Shown: positions 14,160 through 19,438 of the stretch, one piece after another
Numbering within the stretch: the stretch's first letter is position 1
Layout: each line of letters begins with the position of its first letter
Assembly (NCBI GenBank): GCA_038065015.1
Contig: JBBTRU010000038.1
Location: 1-19,438 of the forward strand
DNA length: 19,438 nt
Direction: 5' to 3'
DNA from: CAIPSZ01 sp038065015
GTDB taxonomy: Bacteria; Patescibacteriota; Patescibacteriia; PEXW01
Made by a program: the position numbers and the translations under genes
Notes under the pieces: model-generated
What the model was told of the DNA's origin: nothing
What the model saw: the letters and a program-made list of their open reading frames with translations, nothing else
Database searches by the model: none

Positions 14160-16241
14160 ATGCCATTTGCTATTCGCGGCACCGCTCCCGGTTCTCTGCT
14201 CATTAGCATCCTCATCATCACCAGCCTGCTCACCACCCTGGGCTTGCTGGGTCTCAACCTGCTCATCAGCCAGAATGCGGCCACGAACTTCCGCGTCGAC
14301 CGGGAAAAAGCCTTTGAAATTGCCGAGGCCGGCGTGGAGTACTACCGCTGGCACTTAGCGCACGTGCCCGATGACTACCAGGATGATACCGGCGGCCCTG
14401 GCCCGTACGTGCACCAATACACCGATGCCGTTGGCAATGTTGTTGGCACGTTTAGCTTGAACATCACCCCGCCCCCATCCGGCTCAACCATCATCACCAT
14501 TTCCTCCACCGGCACGGTAACGAACAAACCGTCCAGCAGCCGGACAGTCACCATCCGGCAGGGCATTCCGTCTTTCACGCAGTATGCGGTGGTGGCCAAT
14601 GCAGACATGCGCTTCGGCGTAGGCACCGAAGTGTTCGGTCCCATCCACAGCAATGGCGGCATTCGCTTCGACGGGCTGGCGCACAACCTCGTTACCTCGC
14701 TGCAGGGGTCATACGTCGATCCTGACCACGGCGGGAGCCCGGAATTTGGCGTGCATACCCACGTAGCACCCACGGATCCGCTCGCGGGCTCCCCGGTTCC
14801 AGACCGCACCGATGTCTTCCAAGTGGGGCGCCAATTCCCGGTCCCGCAAGTGGACTTCCTCGCCATTTCGGCAGACCTCGCCGCCATAAAAACCAAGGCC
14901 GTCGCCAGCGGCATCTACCTGGCCCCCTCGTCCGGCCAAGGCTACCACCTCACGCTTCGCACCGATGACAAAGTAGACATGCGCGTGGTCAACGTCCAGC
15001 TGGCCTGCCAGTACGACAATGGCGGCTTCTTGGACTACGGCTACTGCTCCAACAACTACACCCAGGCCTGCACGCAAGACAGCACCTGCAGCGGCAGCGG
15101 CGGACTCTGCATAAAAGCCAGCCATTCTATTGGGACGCGAGTAAATGATGAAACGTCTTTTACCTACCAAGGCGTAAGCTCGTTGGGGGTCACGTTGCCG
15201 GCCAACGGCATTATCTTTGCCGACGACGACCTGTGGGTCGACGGCCAAATTGCTAGCGCGCGCATGACGATCGTCGCCACGCAGTCCTCGGCCGATCCGG
15301 TGCGACGGCCGGGGAACATTTTCATCAACCGCGATCTTACCTACACCAACACCGACGGGCAGGATGCCATTGGCCTCATTGCCCAAAAAGATGTGCTCGT
15401 GGGCTTCTTCAGCGAGGATAACCTGCGCGTCGATGCCGCACTCATTGCGCAGAATGGGCACGTTGGCCGGCCGTACTACGGTTCGGGTTTTACCAGCTCC
15501 ACGAACAATGCGAACTTCCGGCTTTACCCCGACACGGGCGTGTGCACGGCCAACACCAGCCAGACCTGCACCAGCAACGCCAACTGTACCGACTACTGCA
15601 CCACCAATAGCAGCCGCAGCTGCACGACCAATGCCCAATGCAACAACTACTGCGTGGCCAACACCAGCAAGAGTTGCAACAACAATGGGGAGTGCAACAA
15701 CTACTGCCAGGGAGATACGAGTAAATCTTGCACCACCAGCGCAGAGTGCCGCTACTGCACGGGCGACCACTCCCGCAGCTGCACCTCAAACAACAAGTGC
15801 AACGGGTGGTGCACCGGAAACCACAACAAGGGCTGCTCGAATAACGGTGATTGCACAGGCTTTGGTTCCTGCGACTCCAGCGCTGCCGATGTCGGCCCGT
15901 GCCTGCCAACGACCGGCCCCTGCCTTACCGGCGACACCTGCAAGCTGGGCGACACCTGCGTATCGAACGGCGATACGTGCTCGTTGAGCACAAACCTTTC
16001 GGGTGGTAGCACCTGCCAGGAATACCGCAAGCGTGACACCATTACCACCTTTGGCTCGCTTGCCACAAACCAACGCTACGGCTTTGCCTGGGTGGGCAAC
16101 TTGTTCAACTGTACGGTGGGTACCAATAATTCCGGGTACTGCACCCGTAATTTGAACTTCGACTCCAACCTCACCTACGCCCCGCCGCCAGACTTCCCCA
16201 CCACCGGCCAGTACAAGACCATCAGCTGGGAAGAGCAGTAG
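14160..16241 (+). CDS. PilX-like minor pilin with cysteine-repeat domain
   Basis: A 693-residue protein with a PilX-type N-terminus: a short leader, a hydrophobic helix (about 11-38), and FRVDREKAFEIAEAGVEYYRW, the usual helix after it. A region at about 140-440 (VFGPIHSNGGIRFDG, IFINRDLTYTN, IGLIAQKDVLVGF, RVDAALIAQNG) resembles large PilX/DUF4900-like pilus proteins. Residues 462-570 hold six tandem C-X7-C-X5-C-X3 repeats (17-20 residues each). A seventh isolated unit is at 296-310, and a looser Cys-rich tail runs 571-619. Total cysteines are 32, of which 25 fall in 462-619. In-frame starts exist at 14127 and 14064; I prefer 14160 because earlier ones translate the repeat-like gap, but the start is uncertain. 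An extracellular disulfide-bonded adhesin is the likely role. Confidence 0.83.
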   Translation: MPFAIRGTAPGSLLISILIITSLLTTLGLLGLNLLISQNAATNFRVDREKAFEIAEAGVEYYRWHLAHVPDDYQDDTGGPGPYVHQYTDAVGNVVGTFSLNITPPPSGSTIITISSTGTVTNKPSSSRTVTIRQGIPSFTQYAVVANADMRFGVGTEVFGPIHSNGGIRFDGLAHNLVTSLQGSYVDPDHGGSPEFGVHTHVAPTDPLAGSPVPDRTDVFQVGRQFPVPQVDFLAISADLAAIKTKAVASGIYLAPSSGQGYHLTLRTDDKVDMRVVNVQLACQYDNGGFLDYGYCSNNYTQACTQDSTCSGSGGLCIKASHSIGTRVNDETSFTYQGVSSLGVTLPANGIIFADDDLWVDGQIASARMTIVATQSSADPVRRPGNIFINRDLTYTNTDGQDAIGLIAQKDVLVGFFSEDNLRVDAALIAQNGHVGRPYYGSGFTSSTNNANFRLYPDTGVCTANTSQTCTSNANCTDYCTTNSSRSCTTNAQCNNYCVANTSKSCNNNGECNNYCQGDTSKSCTTSAECRYCTGDHSRSCTSNNKCNGWCTGNHNKGCSNNGDCTGFGSCDSSAADVGPCLPTTGPCLTGDTCKLGDTCVSNGDTCSLSTNLSGGSTCQEYRKRDTITTFGSLATNQRYGFAWVGNLFNCTVGTNNSGYCTRNLNFDSNLTYAPPPDFPTTGQYKTISWEEQ
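15543..15872 (+). repeat. Six tandem ~54-bp repeats coding for Cys-rich units
   Basis: Six units code for C-X7-C-X5-C-X2-5. Typical units contain (T/N)(S/H)(S/K)(S)C and a final (N/D)(N/Y/G)(Y/W). Unit four is one codon shorter and unit six is two codons longer. The amino acid pattern is better preserved than the DNA. Confidence 0.85.
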
Positions 16242-16260
16242 GGGGAACATGCGAACATCG

Positions 16261-16367
16261 CGGTGAGGTTACGAGCGGCGAGTATGGGTGTTGGTACGTG
16301 GTGAAGTTCGCGCACCAATACCACGTCTACTATACCCGCCGCCACACCTTCACCTAGACCCTCACCG
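16261..16367. repeat. 107-bp nested inverted repeat
   Basis: CGGTGAGG (16261-16268) pairs with CCTCACCG (16360-16367), GCGGCG (16275-16280) with CGCCGC (16337-16342), and ACGTGGT (16296-16302) with ACCACGT (16320-16326), all centred near 16311. It separates the pilin genes from trxB and may act as a terminator, a structured RNA or a small palindromic element. Confidence 0.7.
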
Positions 16368-16370
16368 GTA

Positions 16371-16379
16371 TGTTATTAT
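16371..16379 (+). promoter_or_regulatory. Probable extended -10 of the trxB operon
   Basis: TGT-TATTAT lies 39 bases before the trxB ATG. No clear -35 is visible; the right arm of the inverted repeat occupies that place. Confidence 0.4.
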
Positions 16380-16407
16380 TCGTAAGCTCCTCACTTACCC
16401 ATAGTTC

Positions 16408-16443
16408 ATGTCTGACGTATGTCTGTTCAAAAATTACTCATAA
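16408..16443 (+). other. Possible 11-codon upstream ORF overlapping trxB start
   Basis: ATG at 16408 opens MSDVCLFKNYS and stops at 16441-16443, in another frame and across the trxB start (16419). It contains one cysteine codon. No ribosome binding site is visible for either start, so this may be chance. Confidence 0.25.
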
Positions 16444-17354
16444 TCGGCTCTGGCCCGGCAGGCTTAGCCGCCGCCATCTACGGCGCCCGGGCAGAGCTGC
16501 AGCCGCTCGTCGTTGCCGGTACTAAACCGGGCGGGCAACTTATGGATACTACCGATGTCGAAAACTACCCGGGCTTTCCCAGCATCCAAGGCCCCGAGCT
16601 CATGCAAAAAATGCGCAGCCACGCCGAGCACTTTGGGGTGCAATTCATGGATGGCGACGTGACGAAGGTAGATTTCTCCAAACAGCCATTCCGCATTTGG
16701 GTAAGCGATAAAGCACTCCAAGCGCAAGCAGTTATTGTTGCTACCGGGGCCCAAGCTAAATGGCTGGGCTTGCCCAACGAGCAACGCCTGCGCGGGGCTG
16801 GCGTTTCGGCATGTGCTACGTGTGATGGCTTCTTCTTCAAGGGCAAAGAAGTGGTCATTGTCGGTGGCGGCGACACGGCTATGGAAGAGGCAAACTTCCT
16901 AACCAAGTTTGCAACCAAAGTCACTATCGTCCATCGGAAAGATAGCTTTGCGGCCAGTAAAATAATGCAAGAACGGACCTTTGCGAATAAAAAAATTGCC
17001 GTGCGTTGGAACAGCACCGTTGTTGACGTACTCGGCGAAAAAACCGTGACTGGAATCAAGTTGCAGGATACGAAAACCGGCGCAACCGAAGACTTCGCCT
17101 GCCAAGGTTTGTTTCTAGCCATTGGCCATAAACCCGCCACCGATATTTTCAAAGACCAGGTCGCGGTGGATAGCCGCGGCTTCATTGTGGTAAAAGACTT
17201 CACACACACGAACGTGCCGGGCGTTTTCGCGGCCGGGGACGTGCACGACCCCCGCTACCGCCAAGCCAGCGTCGCCGCCGGCTTCGGCGTCATGGCCCTG
17301 TTGGACGCCGAGAAGTTTTTGGCCGCGCACGAATCCAAGCAACCGACACAATGA
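16419..17354 (+). CDS. trxB: Thioredoxin reductase (NADPH-dependent, FAD)
   Basis: A 311-residue low-molecular-weight thioredoxin reductase, of the usual length. FAD binding is shown by GSGPAG (10-15) and by the C-terminal GVFAAGDVHDPRYRQASVAAGFG segment. The redox-active disulfide is CATC (132-135), followed by DGFFF. The NADPH domain shows GGGDTA (149-154) and VHRKDSFAASKIM. It acts in the cytoplasm, passing electrons from NADPH to thioredoxin, which keeps ribonucleotide reductase and other proteins reduced. The ATG 11 bases upstream is out of frame and would give only a short peptide, so 16419 is the start. The stop overlaps the VKOR start (ATGA), indicating an operon linking reduction of cytoplasmic thiols with oxidation of exported thiols. 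Confidence 0.95.
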   Translation: MSVQKLLIIGSGPAGLAAAIYGARAELQPLVVAGTKPGGQLMDTTDVENYPGFPSIQGPELMQKMRSHAEHFGVQFMDGDVTKVDFSKQPFRIWVSDKALQAQAVIVATGAQAKWLGLPNEQRLRGAGVSACATCDGFFFKGKEVVIVGGGDTAMEEANFLTKFATKVTIVHRKDSFAASKIMQERTFANKKIAVRWNSTVVDVLGEKTVTGIKLQDTKTGATEDFACQGLFLAIGHKPATDIFKDQVAVDSRGFIVVKDFTHTNVPGVFAAGDVHDPRYRQASVAAGFGVMALLDAEKFLAAHESKQPTQ

Positions 17355-17824
17355 CGAGCACACCCAAAACCTTTTGGATAATTTTTATACTTTCGCTCGC
17401 CGGCATGGCCGTGTCGGGCTACGCCATCAAACTCCACTACAGCCTCGACCCGTCCACGTTCTGCAATATCAACGACACCTTTAACTGCGACGTGGTCAAC
17501 AAGAGCTGGGCCAGCGAAATTGCCGGCTTCCCCGTGGCAACTATTGGCTTCATCGGCTACGCGCTCTTAGCCTTGGGCAGCGGCTGGTTGCTGCTCACGA
17601 AAAAACTCCAAGCGCTCATCTGGGGGGCAATGGCGCTCGCCAGTGCCGGCGGCTTGGGCTTTGCCCTTTTTCTGACCGGGGTAGAAATTTTTAACCTCAA
17701 AACATTTTGCGTCGTCTGCCTAGCCTCGCAGGCACTCATCCTCGTAATTACCATCCTCGTCTGGCGCTCACCCGAAGCGCGTCAGGGTGTGCGGTCCTGG
17801 TTTTTCTCGGGGTCTTCGTCCTGA
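17351..17824 (+). CDS. Vitamin K epoxide reductase (VKOR) family protein
   Basis: A 157-residue membrane enzyme of the bacterial VKOR family, the functional equivalent of DsbB: it forms disulfides and passes electrons to a quinone. The active CXXC is CVVC (120-123) in the last membrane helix region. The shuttle cysteines are 38 and 46 in the loop after the first helix. The SEIAGFPVATIGFIGY segment (55-70) is characteristic. About four hydrophobic segments are present (9-27, 61-83, 87-110, 114-138). No thioredoxin-like domain is fused, so it needs a separate DsbA or Trx-like partner, which is not in the window. It overlaps trxB by 4 bases. Its last 43 bases overlap, tail to tail, the DUF5654 gene on the other strand. 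The cysteine-rich pilin upstream is an attractive client (inference). Confidence 0.92.
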   Translation: MTSTPKTFWIIFILSLAGMAVSGYAIKLHYSLDPSTFCNINDTFNCDVVNKSWASEIAGFPVATIGFIGYALLALGSGWLLLTKKLQALIWGAMALASAGGLGFALFLTGVEIFNLKTFCVVCLASQALILVITILVWRSPEARQGVRSWFFSGSSS

Positions 17825-18039
17825 TCTTGCAGTCTCGTTAAGCGCATGGTAATCCAGACCACAATAACGGTGACGATGACGGCGTAGGCAAACTTCGCAG
17901 CCAGGCCGTTTGCCGCACCAAAAATCTGTTCAAAAAGTGCTTTCACGGCTTCGTTCCAGGCCAGCGCGGCAATGAGACCGAGTGCGCCGGTGAGGAGCGT
18001 GACAATCTGCGTGGTGGCTTTACGCTTGAGTTTTTCCAT
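17782..18039 (-). CDS. DUF5654 family small membrane protein
   Basis: An 85-residue protein with two hydrophobic helices (about 14-28 and 49-66) separated by the AWNEAVKALFEQIFG segment typical of DUF5654, and a charged tail rich in Asp/Glu/Gln. The family is common in Patescibacteria; function is unknown. I start at ATG 18039 rather than the upstream in-frame codon at 18144, because a TGC-TATACT -10 ends 6 bases before 18039, which suggests a leaderless transcript, and because KLKRK just after the start is the usual beginning. Its 3' end overlaps the VKOR gene on the other strand by 43 bases. Confidence 0.85.
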   Translation of the reverse strand: MEKLKRKATTQIVTLLTGALGLIAALAWNEAVKALFEQIFGAANGLAAKFAYAVIVTVIVVWITMRLTRLQDQDEDPEKNQDRTP

Positions 18040-18045
18040 TGCTGG

Positions 18046-18054
18046 AGTATAGCA
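18046..18054 (-). promoter_or_regulatory. Extended -10 of the DUF5654 gene (leaderless)
   Basis: On the minus strand TGC-TATACT (complement of 18046-18054) is followed by only 6 bases before the ATG at 18039. Confidence 0.6.
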
Positions 18055-18067
18055 AACAAATCGCACA

Positions 18068-18096
18068 TTGACGGAATCGAAAAAAAATGCTACACT
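18068..18096 (+). promoter_or_regulatory. Strong promoter upstream of pilT
   Basis: -35 TTGACG (18068-18073), a 17-base spacer ending in TGC, and -10 TACACT (18091-18096). It is the best-matched promoter in the window apart from that of tRNA-His. The leader to pilT is about 220 bases. Confidence 0.72.
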
Positions 18097-18122
18097 ACTA
18101 GCAGCCATTAAAAGAAAAACAA

Positions 18123-18302
18123 ATGAAAAAAATCTCTGGTGCATTCCCGCAAGGGCAAATTAGTTTGGTAATGCTTGGCCAAACCATGTACTACGCAAAA
18201 TCTTCTCACGGGCTGGGCCATCGTTTGGCCCAAGGGCTTTCCAATATTTTTCGCCGACACCCACGGCCTGCGGGATTCGCCGGCCAGGCCGGACGTCGGT
18301 AA
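18123..18302 (+). CDS. Possible 59-residue leader ORF before pilT
   Basis: A short ORF that begins 26 bases after the promoter's -10 and ends 21 bases before pilT. The product starts MKKISGAFPQGQISLV and ends in an Arg/Gly/Ala-rich tail encoded by a GC-rich hairpin. No family is recognised and there is no good ribosome binding site. It could be a genuine small protein, a regulatory leader peptide, or untranslated leader that happens to stay open. The hairpin making up its 3' third argues against ordinary coding selection. Confidence 0.35.
   Translation: MKKISGAFPQGQISLVMLGQTMYYAKSSHGLGHRLAQGLSNIFRRHPRPAGFAGQAGRR
18214..18299 (+). promoter_or_regulatory. Two hairpins in the pilT leader
   Basis: Hairpin 1: TGGGCCA (18214-18220) with TGGCCCA (18226-18232), loop of 5. 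Hairpin 2: CCGAC (18254-18258) with GTCGG (18295-18299) and inner CGGCCTG (18264-18270) with CAGGCCG (18285-18291). No U-run follows, so simple termination is unlikely; attenuation or mRNA stability is possible. Confidence 0.5.
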
Positions 18303-18323
18303 TTTCGCTTTGGAGAAAAAGCT

Positions 18324-19438
18324 ATGATTAAAATAGACGACCTGTTCAAGATTGCGGTTGACCGCCGAGCCTCCGACGTCCACATCGTGGCCAACAAGCC
18401 GCCGATTTTGCGCATCGACGGCACCCTCATTGAAATTGACGGTGCTCCGCCTCTGGCCCCAAAAGACACGCAGGCGCTTATTTTCTCCATCATGAACGAC
18501 AAGCAGAAGCAGTTGTTCATTACCGATCGCGAACTCGACATGGGCTACGAAACACCAAATGGTGCTCGCTTCCGCGTTAACTGCCACTGGGAGCGGAATA
18601 ATGCCGGGCTGGTGGCGCGCATTATCTCCAGCCAAATCCCGACCATGGAAGACCTAATGCTGCCGCAAGTGGTGTACGACCTCCTGCGCATGAAGCAAGG
18701 CCTCATCCTGGTCACCGGGCCAACGGGCTGCGGCAAAAGCACGACGCTGGCCGCCATGTTGAACTTTGTCAACAACGAACGCTCGGAACATATTATTACG
18801 CTCGAAGATCCCATTGAATTTTTGTACGAATCCAAAAAGTCCATTATCAAGCAGCGCCAATTGGGCACGGATATGGTCAGTTTCCAAGACGCCCTCAAGC
18901 ACGTCCTGCGCCAAGACCCGAACGTCATTATGGTGGGCGAAATGCGCGACCTCGAAACCATTGCCGCCACCATTACCCTGGCCGAAACCGGCCACTTGGT
19001 GCTGGCCACCCTCCACACCTTCAACGCCGCGCAGACGGTAGACCGCATCATTGACGTGTTCCCGCCCTACCAGCAGGATCAAGTGCGCATCCAACTTTCA
19101 CTTTTCCTCAAAGGCATCATCTCCCAGCAGCTCCTACCGCGACAGAACGGCAACGGCCGCATTGCCTCCCGTGAAATCCTCATCAACACCCCGGCAATCT
19201 CCAACCTCATCCGCGAGAATAAGATTGCCCAGATAAAGACCACGCTCCAGACCAGCGCGGACGATGGCATGGTAACCATGGATCAAGACCTCAAGCGCCT
19301 GTTCGACGCCGCCGACGTCGCCGAGGTCATCCTGTTCTTCGACGAGGCCGACGCCCTGTTCGGCAAGCGCACCGAGGTGAAGGACGCGCACGATCGCTAC
19401 GCCAACCTCGAGATCAGCTACCTGCTCGAACGCATGGA
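18324..19438 (+). CDS. pilT: PilT retraction ATPase, fused at the window end to foreign AAA+ sequence
   Basis: Residues 1 to about 329 are a normal twitching-motility ATPase PilT, the hexameric motor that depolymerises type IV pili. The N-terminal PAS-like domain begins MIKIDDLFKIAVDRRASDVHI. Walker A is GPTGCGKST, the Asp box lies around TLEDPIEF, Walker B is VIMVGEMRD, and the His box is ETGHLVLATLHTFNAAQTVDRIID. GGAG (18312-18315) is 8 bases before the ATG. PilT normally ends 15-40 residues after the MVTMDQDLKRLFDAG region. Here, from residue ~330, the frame instead continues ADVAEVILFFDEADALFGKR and on to YANLEISYLLERM. This is the Walker B region of an AAA+ ATPase of the type found near contractile injection systems. 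No stop is reached before the window ends. A chimeric assembly join is the likely cause. Confidence 0.9.
   Translation, partial: MIKIDDLFKIAVDRRASDVHIVANKPPILRIDGTLIEIDGAPPLAPKDTQALIFSIMNDKQKQLFITDRELDMGYETPNGARFRVNCHWERNNAGLVARIISSQIPTMEDLMLPQVVYDLLRMKQGLILVTGPTGCGKSTTLAAMLNFVNNERSEHIITLEDPIEFLYESKKSIIKQRQLGTDMVSFQDALKHVLRQDPNVIMVGEMRDLETIAATITLAETGHLVLATLHTFNAAQTVDRIIDVFPPYQQDQVRIQLSLFLKGIISQQLLPRQNGNGRIASREILINTPAISNLIRENKIAQIKTTLQTSADDGMVTMDQDLKRLFDAADVAEVILFFDEADALFGKRTEVKDAHDRYANLEISYLLERM
19289..19438 (+). other. Probable assembly chimera: AAA+ ATPase fragment
   Basis: From about 19311 the encoded sequence matches the pattern of an AAA+ ATPase (FFDEADALFGKR, DAHDRYANLE, YLLERM). Of the 42 complete codons after 19310, all but GAT and GAA end in G or C. 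By my count the last 128 bases are about 64% GC, against about 37% in 18781-18840. The segment shared by both families, encoding LKRLFDA (19290-19310), is where the switch occurs. Confidence 0.75.

Noticed and set aside
14709..15770. Long leftward open frame opposite the PilX-like gene
   Set aside because: It is a shadow of the GC-rich rightward gene: its product is Ala/Val/Gly/Arg-rich low complexity without motifs, while the rightward frame has clear pilin features.
15543..15872. CRISPR-like array
   Set aside because: The ~54-bp periodicity is in the protein-coding frame, units diverge at DNA level, and there is no constant repeat with unique spacers.
18324..19438. Genuine PilT-AAA+ fusion protein as a new motor
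   Set aside because: The join falls at a short stretch shared by both families, codon use changes abruptly there, and the AAA part would lack its Walker A motif, so chimeric assembly is the simpler explanation.

Overview
The window most resembles a chromosomal contig from a Candidate Phyla Radiation (Patescibacteria) bacterium. The evidence is small intergenic gaps, many exported proteins without known homologues, type IV pilus genes with very large minor pilins, a DUF5654 membrane protein, a DUF5666 repeat protein, a stand-alone VKOR, and TATACT-type promoters of which several sit only 6-7 bases before the start codon. TGA is a normal stop (ABC permease, VKOR), so the recoded Gracilibacteria/Absconditabacteria lineages do not fit. 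This placement is inference from gene content; no marker phylogeny was possible.

Layout. 1-171 shows nothing recognisable. 172-606 (-) is a DUF1801 protein. It diverges from a DrrA/DrrB-type ABC exporter pair (689-2451), and then comes an anchored exported protein of unknown function (2573-3805). A bidirectional terminator separates that gene from a convergent primary-type sigma factor (3851-4741, -). The sigma promoter is back to back with the tRNA-His promoter inside a perfect inverted repeat. Downstream of tRNA-His its 3' end is exactly duplicated and forms one arm of a nested palindrome. Next are a polytopic membrane protein (5159-6760) and an exported DUF5666 repeat protein (6843-7994).

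The centre is a surface/pilus region. A 1031-residue exported protein of carboxypeptidase-regulatory-like modules (8067-11162, -) diverges from three type IV pilin-like genes (11259-16241, +). These are a 728-residue prepilin that looks as if one module is split by an inserted beta-rich region, a PulJ/PilW-like prepilin, and a PilX-like protein carrying six tandem C-X7-C-X5-C repeats and 32 cysteines. A nested inverted repeat separates these from an overlapping trxB-VKOR pair (thioredoxin reductase plus membrane disulfide-forming enzyme). A PilT retraction ATPase follows, behind a structured leader.

My working picture is a retractable pilus with large adhesive, disulfide-stabilised minor pilins, possibly used for attachment to a host cell or surface. 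VKOR would supply the disulfides and PilT the retraction. PilA, PilB, PilC and PilD are not in the window. The last ~130 bases read in frame from PilT into the Walker B region of an unrelated AAA+ ATPase, with an abrupt rise in GC3. I think this is most likely an assembly chimera at a short shared sequence, so the final ~130 bases should not be trusted as this genome.
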